Below, in pieces: positions 54,289 to 62,241 of a stretch of DNA of 64,000 nt. This DNA comes from Pseudomonas baetica (lineage in GTDB: Bacteria; Pseudomonadota; Gammaproteobacteria; Pseudomonadales; Pseudomonadaceae), in NCBI RefSeq assembly GCF_002813455.1, contig NZ_PHHE01000001.1, forward strand, positions 6,541,001 through 6,605,000, in the 5' to 3' direction. Numbering within the stretch: position 1 is the first letter of the stretch; each line of letters opens with the position of its first letter. The notes under the pieces are model-generated. The model was not told the origin of the DNA, did not search any database, and was given only the letters and a program-made list of their open reading frames with translations. Both the position numbers and the translations under genes were made by a program.

Positions 54289-56727
54289 TCAGAACTGCGG
54301 CGTGTACTTCACGCTGAACATCACATTGCGCGGGTCGCCGAAGTTGTTGTTGCCGTTGAGCTGGTTGTAGGCAGCGGTGTAGTAGCGCTTGTCGAACAGG
54401 TTGTTGGCGTTCACTGCCAGACCGATTTCCTTGCTCAACTGGTAACCGAGCCGCGCACTCCACACGGTGTAACCGGCGACGTCGTAGGTGTGTTCATAAC
54501 CCAGCGTATGGCTTTGGGTGGTGAAACCCAGGCCGGTGCTGACACGCTCCCAGTCGCCGCTGAACTGGTAGGCACCCCAGACCCGCAGCATGTGTTTCGG
54601 CGTCCAGGTACTGAAGACTTTGCCCTCGTTATCGGGATCATCCAGGTACTTGGTAGTGTTGTAGGTATAGCCGGCAAACAGTTGCAGATTGGTCAGGACT
54701 TCGCCGCTGATCTCGGCTTCGATCCCCTGGCTGCGGACTTTGCCGGCCGGCGAGGAGCAATACCAGCCGTCGCAGATCATCCCTGACGCGAGGTCGTTGA
54801 CGGCACGGTTCTCCTGGTCATAGCGGAACAGCGCCAACGACGTGTTGACCCGGCCATCCATCAATTCGCCCTTGAGGCCGACCTCGTAGTTGCTGCCCAC
54901 CACCGGTTTGAGCGTCTGGCCACTGGCGTCGCGGTTGGTTTGCGGTTCGAACACATCGGTGTAGCTGGCATACACCGCCCATTCGCGGCTCAGGTCGTAA
55001 ATGATGCCGGCGTAGGGCGTGACGACACCGGTTTCCTTGGCGGTGCTATCCGGCAAGGGCGTAACGACGTCGCTGAAAGCCACTTGGGTCGCGGACTGGT
55101 AGTTGTAGTCATACCAGCTCACCCGCGAGCCAAGCACCAGGGTCAACGGTTCGATCGGTTTGACTCGCCAACTGCCATACAGACCTTTTTGGCTGATCTC
55201 GTATTTGCTCGGCGTGGCACGGCCGCCCGGCGTATTGAGCAAGCCTTCGTAGCTGATTTGCTGACGGTCGTGGTCGATGCCGAAGATCGTGTCGGTGGCA
55301 TTGTTGTTGAAGGTTCGGGCGATTTTATCGTCGGAGGTGTACTTGGCGTAATTGCCGCCCAGCATGACTTCGTGCTCCATCGACAAGGCTTCGAAGTGGC
55401 CGGTGATGTTGGTATCCAGACCGAGCTTGGTCGCGTCGAAATCGGTCACGAAGTCGGCGTATTGAATACCACTGCCATCGGGCTTGATTCCGTCGCCACT
55501 GGTTTGCAGCCGCTGACTTTTGCCTTTGTTGGTTTCACTCATGCGCACGGCGCCGGCCTTGAACGCCCAGTCGTCGTTGAAGCGGTGCTCCAGATCGGTA
55601 TAAAGCGTGGTGACGTCGATGTCCAAATGGTTCCAGCGTGCGCCCCCGTAGGTGGAACGCGGCACATTCAGCGGTTTGCCGTCGGTGTAGCGCGGCAGGC
55701 CGCGGATCATCGGTCGCGACTCGCCGTCGGAGTGGCTGACCGCCACGCCCAGCGTGGTGTCGTCGCTCAGGTCGAAATCCAGTGCGCCGTACAGCGAGTG
55801 AGTCTTGCTCCATTCGTAATCGACGAACGACTGGCTCTGGTCTTCGTCGGCGACGAAACGCCCACGCACCGTGCCGGTGGCATTCAGTGGCCCACCGGCA
55901 TCCAGTTGCAAACCATAGTGATCCCAAGAGCCGGCCTTGCCAGTGATGGTCACGGTCGGGGCGTTCTGGCCGCGTTTGCGCACCAGGTTGACCGCGCCGC
56001 CGGGGCTGCCGGCGCCTTGCAGCAGGCCGGATGCGCCGCGCAGCACTTCCAGACGATCGAAGAAGATCAGGTCCTGGGTCGCCCAGTTGCCCAGCGCGTA
56101 GGTGTTGCGCGGGATCGGCACGCCGTCGTACTGCCAGTCGTCAATCTGAAATCCACGTGAGGTGAGGATCATGCCTTTGCCGACGCCCTGGACGCCGACC
56201 AGACCGGTGGTCTTGTTGGCGGCGTCTTTGAGGTCGGTGAGACCCTGATCATCCATTTGCTTGCGGGTCATTACAGTGACCGACTGCGGGATTTCCTTGA
56301 GCGTGTGCGTGCCTTTGCCGATGGTCACAGCCCGTGCGGCATAGGAACCGGAACCTTCAGTGGTGGCATCGAAGCTGCGCTCAACGATGTTGGTGGCTCC
56401 CAGTTGCAGCACCGCGTTGCTGGCGCTGGCCGGCTCGACGCTGAAGTTGCCATGCCCCGTGACGCGTAGCTGCAAACCACTGCCCGACAGCGCCTTTTGC
56501 AGCGCTTGTTCGGCCGGCATCTGGCCGATCACCGCCGGTGCCTGTTTGCCCTGTACCAGCGATGGTTCCAGCGAAATGATTTGCCCGCTCTGGCCGGCAA
56601 TCGCATTGAGCGTATTGGCGAGGGGGCCAGCCGGCAGGTTGAAGCTCAGGTCTTGCGCCAGTGCTGAGCTCGCCAGCGTTGTCAGAGCAACGGCGACGGA
56701 AAGGGTACGGGGCCACGTGTTGAGCAC
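54289..56727 (-). CDS. TonB-dependent siderophore receptor with signalling domain
   Basis: Outer-membrane ferric-siderophore transducer, 812 aa including a signal peptide cleaved near ALA/Q (residue 24). The N-terminal secretin/TonB (STN) signalling domain spans about residues 25-100 (LSFNLPAGPLANTLNAIAGQ). A plug domain follows (LKEIPQSVTVMTRKQMDDQG, then DRLEVLRGASGLLQGAGSPG) and a 22-strand-type barrel ending in a C-terminal aromatic residue (VMFSVKYTPQF). Start is GTG 56727 with AGGAGA 6-8 bases upstream. The STN domain and the FecI/FecR genes just upstream make this a cell-surface signalling receptor: ligand binding activates the sigma factor, which transcribes the receptor. The siderophore cannot be named; FpvA/FhuE/FoxA-type receptors are the nearest in appearance. 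Confidence 0.94.
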   Translation of the reverse strand: MLNTWPRTLSVAVALTTLASSALAQDLSFNLPAGPLANTLNAIAGQSGQIISLEPSLVQGKQAPAVIGQMPAEQALQKALSGSGLQLRVTGHGNFSVEPASASNAVLQLGATNIVERSFDATTEGSGSYAARAVTIGKGTHTLKEIPQSVTVMTRKQMDDQGLTDLKDAANKTTGLVGVQGVGKGMILTSRGFQIDDWQYDGVPIPRNTYALGNWATQDLIFFDRLEVLRGASGLLQGAGSPGGAVNLVRKRGQNAPTVTITGKAGSWDHYGLQLDAGGPLNATGTVRGRFVADEDQSQSFVDYEWSKTHSLYGALDFDLSDDTTLGVAVSHSDGESRPMIRGLPRYTDGKPLNVPRSTYGGARWNHLDIDVTTLYTDLEHRFNDDWAFKAGAVRMSETNKGKSQRLQTSGDGIKPDGSGIQYADFVTDFDATKLGLDTNITGHFEALSMEHEVMLGGNYAKYTSDDKIARTFNNNATDTIFGIDHDRQQISYEGLLNTPGGRATPSKYEISQKGLYGSWRVKPIEPLTLVLGSRVSWYDYNYQSATQVAFSDVVTPLPDSTAKETGVVTPYAGIIYDLSREWAVYASYTDVFEPQTNRDASGQTLKPVVGSNYEVGLKGELMDGRVNTSLALFRYDQENRAVNDLASGMICDGWYCSSPAGKVRSQGIEAEISGEVLTNLQLFAGYTYNTTKYLDDPDNEGKVFSTWTPKHMLRVWGAYQFSGDWERVSTGLGFTTQSHTLGYEHTYDVAGYTVWSARLGYQLSKEIGLAVNANNLFDKRYYTAAYNQLNGNNNFGDPRNVMFSVKYTPQF

Positions 56728-56826
56728 AACAATCTCCTGTTTTTATGAAAGTGTCAGGAGATAGGAGGGATGAGAAATGAAAACCGGACACAAACAAGAA
56801 CGATTTTCAAAAAAACTTTTCATCCC

Positions 56827-57795
56827 TCACTTTTTACTGATCAAGGTCAGCCACGGGCTGTAGCGATTGACGCGAATCGGCAGGGTTTCGGCCAGCGCGC
56901 TCAAGGTGCGATCGGCGTCATCCAGCGGGAACACGCCCTGAACACGCAAGCTCCGAACCTCGGGGGCCACGCGCACGAAGCCGCGACTGTAAGGGCGCAG
57001 CGCATCGACCACGCGCTCCAGTGATTCATCCAGCACATTCAACTTTCCGTTCAACCAGTCGGCGCGCCGGCGTTCGTCGTCGCTGGCAAAAGTGATCGTG
57101 CGCGAGGTAAGGACGACCGCCTGACCTTCACGAACCACTTGCGTGGTGTCATCGAACAAGCGCGCCTGGACCGAATGCTGCAACACCACGAGGCGGCTGG
57201 CGTCCGGTTCCTGGGCGACCAGAAAACGTGTGCCCAGTGCTCGCATTTCGCCTTCGGCAGTACGCACGATCAGCGGGCGGCGCGAGTCAGGCGCGACCTC
57301 TATCACCAATTCGCCGTGACGCAGGATGACCACGCGTTGTGCATCATCGAAACGCAAATCCACCGCGCTGTCGGCGTTCAGGCTCAGGCGGCTGCCATCG
57401 GCCAGATTGAACGTCTGCCGCTGGCCGCGCCGGGTGTGCAGATCAGCCAGCAGCGTTTCACCCAAGCGGGTTTTGCTACCCAGAAACAGACTGCCACCCA
57501 GCAGACCGAGGCCTGCAATCACCCGCAAGGCGTCGCGGCGCGAAGCCTGTGGCTGCAATAACACCTGACGAGCCTCACCCGCCTGACCGGGCAAGCGTCG
57601 ATCCAGCGCGCGAACCGTGTTGAACGAGCCGCCGAGGCGCTCCTGCAAGGTTTCCCACGCCTGGCTGTGCGCCCGATCCTTGGCCAGCCAGGCGTCGAAG
57701 CGCTGTTGCAATGCAGCGTCGGGCGTGCCGGCGCGAAGCTTGACCATCCAGTCGATGGCCTGTTCGCTGACCGGGTCCAGGCGTGGCGGGCTCAT
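56827..57795 (-). CDS. FecR-type anti-sigma factor/transducer
   Basis: Cytoplasmic-membrane regulator, 322 aa. It has an N-terminal DUF4880-type segment (SEQAIDWMVKLRAG), a single membrane segment near residue 105 (ALRVIAGLGLLGGSLFLGS), and a periplasmic FecR domain (RTAEGEMRALGTRFLV). The start ATG overlaps the sigma-factor stop by ATGA. It would hold the FecI-type sigma factor inactive, or assist it, until the loaded TonB receptor signals. The receptor gene follows after 99 bases. Confidence 0.93.
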   Translation of the reverse strand: MSPPRLDPVSEQAIDWMVKLRAGTPDAALQQRFDAWLAKDRAHSQAWETLQERLGGSFNTVRALDRRLPGQAGEARQVLLQPQASRRDALRVIAGLGLLGGSLFLGSKTRLGETLLADLHTRRGQRQTFNLADGSRLSLNADSAVDLRFDDAQRVVILRHGELVIEVAPDSRRPLIVRTAEGEMRALGTRFLVAQEPDASRLVVLQHSVQARLFDDTTQVVREGQAVVLTSRTITFASDDERRRADWLNGKLNVLDESLERVVDALRPYSRGFVRVAPEVRSLRVQGVFPLDDADRTLSALAETLPIRVNRYSPWLTLISKK

Positions 57796-58298
57796 GGCGC
57801 CACTTCGCACAAATAACACTGGCGCAAGGCCTGTTTCATGTAGCGACTGACGGTGCGTTCCGACAGCCCCAGTTTCTGCGCAATCGCCACGTAGCTCAGC
57901 CCATCCAGCTGGCTGTAGAGGAACGTGGCCTTGACGATCAACGGCAAGCCGTCGATGGCGCGGTCGATGGCCACCAGCGCTTCGATCAATTGCAGTTGTT
58001 CTTCAGGGGAGGGCGCCAATGCTTCGGGCAGGGCCGACAGACGCTCAAGATAAGCCAGTTCCAGCTTGCGCCGGCGATGGCGGTCGAAGATCAATCGGCG
58101 CGCAATGGTCGACAGATAAGCGCGGGGTTGCTCGATGCTGTCGGGGTCGACACGCGTCGCCAGCAACTGGCAAAACGTATCGGCGGCGGTGTCTTCGGCA
58201 TCCGCGTGATTGCGCACCTGCCGGTTGATGTGCTGCAGCAGCCATCGATGATGATCGCTGAAAAAGAATCCCAGCTTGCTGGACGAAGAAGGGTGCAC
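57792..58298 (-). CDS. FecI-type ECF sigma factor
   Basis: Iron-starvation ECF sigma factor, 168 aa. Region 2 (HADAEDTAADTFCQLLATR, RAYLSTIARRLIFDRHRRR) and region 4 (LSYVAIAQKLGLSERTVSRY) are both complete. The start is GTG 58298. The gene order sigma, anti-sigma, receptor is the usual cell-surface signalling unit. A Fur-box-like dyad 23 bases before the start suggests repression by iron. Confidence 0.93.
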   Translation of the reverse strand: MHPSSSSKLGFFFSDHHRWLLQHINRQVRNHADAEDTAADTFCQLLATRVDPDSIEQPRAYLSTIARRLIFDRHRRRKLELAYLERLSALPEALAPSPEEQLQLIEALVAIDRAIDGLPLIVKATFLYSQLDGLSYVAIAQKLGLSERTVSRYMKQALRQCYLCEVAP

Positions 58299-58320
58299 TG
58301 GTGGGCTTTCCAGATGTTAG

Positions 58321-58335
58321 TGAGAATCCCTCTCA
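58321..58335 (-). promoter_or_regulatory. Fur-box-like site before the FecI-type gene
   Basis: TGAGAATCCCTCTCA is a symmetrical TGAGA/TCTCA dyad resembling the NATGAGAATnATTCTCA wording of pseudomonad Fur sites. It lies 23 bases upstream of an iron-starvation sigma gene, the expected place. Confidence 0.6.
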
Positions 58336-58394
58336 ATACTACCTGCGTGGCCAGAGCCAGTGCAATCGCTCTCTGGTGTCCGGCGTATTTGTTG

Positions 58395-59318
58395 CTAAAG
58401 CGCCGCCCATTGATCCCGGTATTGCAGGAGGAAATCGACGAAGGCCCGTACGTGTTGCGGCACATAGCGACCGTGCGGGTAGAGCAAGGTGTAAGGCCTT
58501 GAGCGACCGCCATAGGGCTGAAGCACCTCGACGAGGCGGCCGTCCGCCAGTTCCTGTTCGACAATGAATCGGTAGGTCTGGAACAGCCCCGCACCATGCT
58601 TGGCCAGCGTTACGCCGCCGAGCACATCGTCTGAGCAGGCGTAACCACCGTTGGAAAACACCTCACGATCCTGACCCTTTTCCTGAAACAGCCAGGAGAT
58701 CCGTCGCCCGCTGCTGGGCAGTTCGAACTGGATGCACTCATGCTGATCCAGGTCTTCGAGCGTCAGCGGCGTACCCGCCTTGTGCAGATAGTCCGGGGAG
58801 GCAACCACCACCAGTTGCGCGTCCTCCAGCAGGCGCGCAATCATCGTCGAGTCTGGTTGTGCCCGGACGCGGATCGCCAGATCGTAGCCCTCCGCGACGA
58901 AGTCGATGTTGCGATTACCCAAGTGAATATCCACGGTCACTTCGGGATACAGCGCGCGAAACTTCGGCAGCAGCGGCAGGATGCGGTGATGCCCGTAAGT
59001 GGTCGGAAGGCTGATGCGCAACCGCCCTGACGCGGTGGTCTGCGCGCCCATGACTTGCTGTTGGGCTTCGACCAATTGCGTCAGCGCCTGGCTGCACTGG
59101 ACGAAAAAGTTTCGACCTGCATCGGTCAAGCGGATGCTGCGCGTGGTTCTGGTAAACAGCCGAGAGCCTAACCGTTGTTCCAGACGCAAAATCGACCGAC
59201 TCACCGCTGCCGGCGTCACTCCGGCAAGCTGCGCGGCCGCGGTGAAGCTACCCGCTTCAGCGGCGAGGCAAAACAGTTCGATACTGCCCAATTGCAAGTC
59301 ATCAAAGTGGCGTTTCAT
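58395..59318 (-). CDS. LysR-family transcriptional regulator
   Basis: LysR regulator, 307 aa. The N-terminal winged helix-turn-helix (SFTAAAQLAGVTPAAVSRSI, then LEQRLGSRLFTRTTRSIRLT) is followed by a periplasmic-binding-protein-like effector domain (ISLPTTYGHHRILPLLP, DLAIRVRAQPDSTMI). The effector is unknown. ATG 59318 gives the standard N-terminus; a GTG 12 bases upstream is also possible, and neither has a strong ribosome site. It lies downstream of the SDR gene on the same strand but behind a hairpin, so separate transcription is likely. Confidence 0.92.
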   Translation of the reverse strand: MKRHFDDLQLGSIELFCLAAEAGSFTAAAQLAGVTPAAVSRSILRLEQRLGSRLFTRTTRSIRLTDAGRNFFVQCSQALTQLVEAQQQVMGAQTTASGRLRISLPTTYGHHRILPLLPKFRALYPEVTVDIHLGNRNIDFVAEGYDLAIRVRAQPDSTMIARLLEDAQLVVVASPDYLHKAGTPLTLEDLDQHECIQFELPSSGRRISWLFQEKGQDREVFSNGGYACSDDVLGGVTLAKHGAGLFQTYRFIVEQELADGRLVEVLQPYGGRSRPYTLLYPHGRYVPQHVRAFVDFLLQYRDQWAAL

Positions 59319-59370
59319 AAGGGAGGACACCGAGGCTCAACAGACATTTCATCCCGGTGTTTACTACATG

Positions 59371-59406
59371 AAACGGCGCCGCCGGTATACACCGACGGCG
59401 CCGTTT
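59371..59406 (-). terminator. Hairpin between the SDR and LysR genes
   Basis: Two 16-base arms pair at 15 of 16 positions around an ATAC loop (59371-59386 and 59391-59406), 25 bases after the SDR stop. The arms begin AAACGGCGCCG and end CGGCGCCGTTT, so it can terminate in either direction. Confidence 0.85.
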
Positions 59407-59431
59407 CCTTGTTGCAGGGGCAATCGCGCAA

Positions 59432-60142
59432 TCAATGCCCCGCGCTCTGACCGCCATCGACGTGCAGAATCTCACCGGTGACGAAATTCGCACTGTCCAG
59501 ATAGAGGATCGCTTGCACGATGTCATCGATCTCACCCATATGGCCAACCGGGTGCAGGCTGCCGAGCGCTGCGTGAGTCTCCACGCCATGCATCGGCGTC
59601 TTGATGATGCCGGGCGACACGGCGTTGACCCGAATGCCGCGCTTGGCGTACTCGATGGCCAGCGATTTGGTTGCCGCATTGATGCCCCCCTTGGTCAGTG
59701 AGGCCAGCACCGACGGTACGCCGTCGATGGCATGATCCACCAGGCTGGTGGTCACGCTGACAATGTGGCCGCTGCTGTGCTTTTCCATCTCGGCAATCGC
59801 CCGTTGCGAGATGTGGAAGAAGCCGCTCATGTTGGTGGCCACGACCTGGGCGTAATCTTCTTTGCTGTAAGCGGTAAATGGCTTCGCGACAAAGATGCCC
59901 GCATTGTTGACCAGCGTGTCGATCCGACCGAAGCGGGCGACAGCTTCGCGGATAACACGCTCGGCGGTTTCAGGATCAGCGATGTCGCCAGCCACCGTCA
60001 GGATATCCGGGTCGGTAGAGGGCTGGATTGAACGGGAGGTCGCGACGACCTGATAGCCGCGCTCACGAAAGCCTTTGACCAGGCCAGCGCCGATGCCTTG
60101 CGATGCGCCGGTAACCACTACCACTTTATTGGACGTGCTCAT
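59432..60142 (-). CDS. SDR-family protein with an atypical active site
   Basis: Short-chain dehydrogenase/reductase fold, 236 aa. The nucleotide-binding TGASQGIG and the NNAG motif are intact, as is the catalytic-region Ser (VSVTTSLVD). Where YxxxK is expected the sequence is VLASLTKGGINAATKS: the Lys is present, but Ala occupies the Tyr position four residues before it. The C-terminal end (GEILHVDGGQSAGH) is normal. It follows the tautomerase gene by about 93 bases on the same strand and has a GAGGAA ribosome site. It may be a variant-mechanism oxidoreductase; substrate unknown. Confidence 0.9.
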   Translation of the reverse strand: MSTSNKVVVVTGASQGIGAGLVKGFRERGYQVVATSRSIQPSTDPDILTVAGDIADPETAERVIREAVARFGRIDTLVNNAGIFVAKPFTAYSKEDYAQVVATNMSGFFHISQRAIAEMEKHSSGHIVSVTTSLVDHAIDGVPSVLASLTKGGINAATKSLAIEYAKRGIRVNAVSPGIIKTPMHGVETHAALGSLHPVGHMGEIDDIVQAILYLDSANFVTGEILHVDGGQSAGH

Positions 60143-60235
60143 GATGATTCCTCATGTAATCGAAAGAATTGAGGGAACAGATTTTCGAACGCCAGACGTG
60201 GTCGATAACGCTGCTGCCTGACGTAACGGCTGGCG

Positions 60236-60442
60236 TTAATCGATGCGGGTTTTGCGGTACTCCGTGGTGGTCATGCCGGCATAACCCCAGTTGTCCGTGT
60301 CGACTTCCTCGATGACGATGTGCGTGAGTTGCGGATCCTTGTTGAGCACCCGCTGCATCGTCTCGGTGATTTCCTTGATCACCTGGGCTTTCTGCTCCCG
60401 AGTGACACCGTCACGGGTGATGCGCACGCTGATGAAAGGCAT
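60236..60442 (-). CDS. 4-oxalocrotonate tautomerase-family protein
   Basis: Small tautomerase, 68 aa. After Met removal Pro would be N-terminal (MPFISVRITRDGVTREQKAQ), which is the catalytic residue of this superfamily. GGAGAT lies about 8 bases before the ATG at 60442, confirming this start; the longer upstream frame is not used. Family members act on ketonised/enol substrates and form hexamers or dimers. It leads a likely two-gene unit with the SDR gene; together they may process a small carbonyl compound, but the substrate is unknown. Confidence 0.9.
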   Translation of the reverse strand: MPFISVRITRDGVTREQKAQVIKEITETMQRVLNKDPQLTHIVIEEVDTDNWGYAGMTTTEYRKTRID

Positions 60443-60582
60443 TGGGATATCTCCAGTCGCAAGCCTGTCGGGATGATGGGCTGCTGTTGGAGAGAACTTT
60501 AAGAAGTGGCTGACGATTGATAAATAAGGCTTGAGGTACTTCATTTGTGATGCGGTGTATCAAATCGAAGTATTCGGCGAAG

Positions 60583-60600
60583 TGCGCAAGAAGTTGCGCA
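60583..60600. repeat. TGCGCAA palindrome, copy 1
   Basis: TGCGCAAGAAGTTGCGCA: 7-base inverted arms TGCGCAA/TTGCGCA around GAAG. An identical 18-base copy is at 60688-60705. It lies 191 bases upstream of a sigma54-like promoter and is a possible enhancer site. Confidence 0.7.
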
Positions 60601-60662
60601 GTGCCTTCGGTGTTTTTATCAGTCAAAATCGTTGCAGGCCTTGTGATGCGTGGCTTCCAGCC

Positions 60663-60708
60663 AAGTGCGCAACTTCTTGCACAGTACTGCGCAAGAAGTT
60701 GCGCACTT
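60663..60708. repeat. TGCGCAA palindromes, copies 2 and 3, forming an 18-bp inverted repeat
   Basis: Copy 2 (60666-60681) is the reverse-oriented, slightly shortened form; copy 3 (60688-60705) is identical to copy 1. Arms 60663-60680 and 60691-60708 are perfect complements with a 10-base spacer. The set could be paired activator-binding sites, or a hairpin terminator, since a short T-run follows on the plus strand. Confidence 0.7.
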
Positions 60709-60790
60709 TTCGTGGTTTGACGTGGTTGAATTTTGGCGATCGCGGCAGACGTTTGTTTAACACTTTGATGGGAAAGGGCTTTTGAGAGTC

Positions 60791-60806
60791 TGGCACGGAG
60801 TTTGAT
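60791..60806 (+). promoter_or_regulatory. Sigma54-like -24/-12 promoter, probably the original hcp promoter
   Basis: TGGCACGGAGTTTGAT compares with the sigma54 consensus TGGCACG-N4-TTGCW; the spacing GG-N10-G is correct, and the one clear defect is A for C at -12. Joined across the insertion element, it would lie about 70-80 bases before the hcp start. T6SS hcp promoters are sigma54-dependent in several bacteria. Confidence 0.5.
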
Positions 60807-60812
60807 ACCTGA
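60805..60812. repeat. Target-site duplication, left copy
   Basis: ATACCTGA, identical to 62173-62180, immediately left of the insertion element. Eight bases is normal for the IS256 family. It overlaps the -12 end of the sigma54-like promoter. Confidence 0.95.
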
Positions 60813-60840
60813 GGGGGTGTCAGAAATTTTGTGTTCGGGC
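60813..60840. repeat. IS256-type left terminal inverted repeat
   Basis: Starts GGGGGTGTCAGAAATTTTG and pairs with the right end at 23 of 28 positions. Confidence 0.9.
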
Positions 60841-60864
60841 ATAACATGAGTAAGAGGTGCATGT

Positions 60865-62112
60865 ATGCCAACCAAAAAGAAACCCCTGCGTGACCTACCA
60901 AAAATCCCCAAGGAGCTGCTCGAAGAGTTCGGTGAGGGGCTGATTACCGCAGAGGCTATTGAAGACGCTTCTGCGGCCTTCAAGAAGGCCTTGATTGAGC
61001 GAGCATTGAGTGCCGAGCTCGGTCACCACCTGGGGTATCCGCCGGGCGCGCAGCGCCCAGAGGATGAAACCAACCAGCGCAATGGCAAAACGGGCAAGAC
61101 GATTTTGACGGGGGATGGCCCGCTGCGGCTGGAGATTCCCCGTGATCGGGATGGCAGTTTTGCCCCCATTCTGATCCCCAAGCATGAGCGGCGTTACACC
61201 GGTTTTGATGACAAGATCATCGCCATGTATGCCCGAGGCATGACCGTTCGAGAAATCCGCGCTTTCCTCTCTGAGCAATACGGGACGGACGTTTCCCATG
61301 ACTTCATCAGCTCAGTCACGCACGAGGTGATGGAGGAAATTGGTGCGTGGCAACAGCGACCGCTTGAGCCGATGTACCCAGTCATTTTCTTCGATGCGCT
61401 GCGGGTCAAGATCCGAGAAGAAGGCCTTGTCCGCAACAAGGCGATTTACTTGGCGCTGGGTGTTTTACCCGATGGAACGCGCGATATTCTTGGTATCTGG
61501 ATCGAAAACACCGAGGGTGCGAAGTTCTGGATGAAGGTCTTCAACGACCTCAAGACCCGCGGCGTAGAGGACGTGCTGATCGCCGTGACTGACGGTCTCA
61601 AAGGCATGCCAGAGGCGCTAAGCGCAGTATTTCCGGCAACAACGCTGCAAACATGCATCGTCCACTTGATCCGCAACAGCCTCGATTACGCGGCGTGGGA
61701 CAAGCGCCGTGAGCTGGCCAAGGCGCTAAAACCGATCTATCAAGCCATCAACGCAGAAGCGGCTGAGGAAGCACTGGATGCCTTTGAAAATGGCCCTTGG
61801 GGTAAGCAATACCCAACGGTGGTGGCGGCCTGGAGACGAGCCTGGGATCGAGTGATTCCATTTTTTGTCTTCCCGCCTGCCATTCGAAAAGTGATCTATA
61901 CGACCAACGCTATCGAAAGCATCAACGCTCAGCTACGCAAGATCATCAAGACCCGGGGCCACTTCCCGACGGATGACGCAGCGACCAAGCTGATCTGGCT
62001 TGGGCTGCGTAACATCACGGCAAACTGGGGCTCGGCGGCTCATGACTGGAAGAGTGCGATGAACCAATTTGCGATTCTGTACGGAGATCGATTTATCAGG
62101 CCGACCTGGTAA
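60865..62112 (+). CDS. IS256-family transposase (Mutator-type DDE)
   Basis: Transposase, 415 aa, normal length for the family. Catalytic acidic residues are visible in FFDALRVKIREEG (first Asp), AVTDGLKGMPEA (second Asp) and TTNAIESINAQLRK (Glu). The IS256 signature region with CIVHLIRNSL lies between the second Asp and the Glu. ATG 60865 follows AGAGGTG. No frameshift or stop is seen, so the protein should be active. Confidence 0.97.
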   Translation: MPTKKKPLRDLPKIPKELLEEFGEGLITAEAIEDASAAFKKALIERALSAELGHHLGYPPGAQRPEDETNQRNGKTGKTILTGDGPLRLEIPRDRDGSFAPILIPKHERRYTGFDDKIIAMYARGMTVREIRAFLSEQYGTDVSHDFISSVTHEVMEEIGAWQQRPLEPMYPVIFFDALRVKIREEGLVRNKAIYLALGVLPDGTRDILGIWIENTEGAKFWMKVFNDLKTRGVEDVLIAVTDGLKGMPEALSAVFPATTLQTCIVHLIRNSLDYAAWDKRRELAKALKPIYQAINAEAAEEALDAFENGPWGKQYPTVVAAWRRAWDRVIPFFVFPPAIRKVIYTTNAIESINAQLRKIIKTRGHFPTDDAATKLIWLGLRNITANWGSAAHDWKSAMNQFAILYGDRFIRPTW

Positions 62113-62144
62113 AACCCGGCCTGCCTGACGGCAGGCCATTACCG

Positions 62145-62172
62145 GCCCGCACACAAAAAATCTGACACTCTC
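62145..62172. repeat. IS256-type right terminal inverted repeat
   Basis: Ends in CTGACACTCTC; the reverse complement begins GAGAGTGTCAG, matching the left end apart from five positions. Confidence 0.9.
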
Positions 62173-62180
62173 ATACCTGA
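62173..62180. repeat. Target-site duplication, right copy
   Basis: ATACCTGA, immediately right of the element and 61 bases before the hcp start. Confidence 0.95.
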
Positions 62181-62241
62181 AGCCCACCCGGACAGGCAAT
62201 GGTGCCTGTCGGTCATGCGTTTCAAGCAAGGAGAGCACCCC

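Larger units (their letters stand above)
60813..62172 (+). mobile_element. IS256-family insertion sequence, complete (1360 bp)
   Basis: A single transposase gene is bounded by 28-base terminal inverted repeats matching at 23 positions (60813-60840 and 62145-62172) and by the exact 8-bp direct repeat ATACCTGA. Size, layout and target duplication fit IS256. A GGCCTGCC/GGCAGGCC hairpin at 62118-62137 follows the transposase stop. Everything needed for mobility appears intact, and the perfect target duplication suggests a recent insertion. Confidence 0.96.

Noticed and set aside
54940..56160. A 406-codon plus-strand open frame inside the TonB receptor gene
   Set aside because: Antisense to a clear receptor; repetitive Val/Gly/Ala/Arg composition, no domain.
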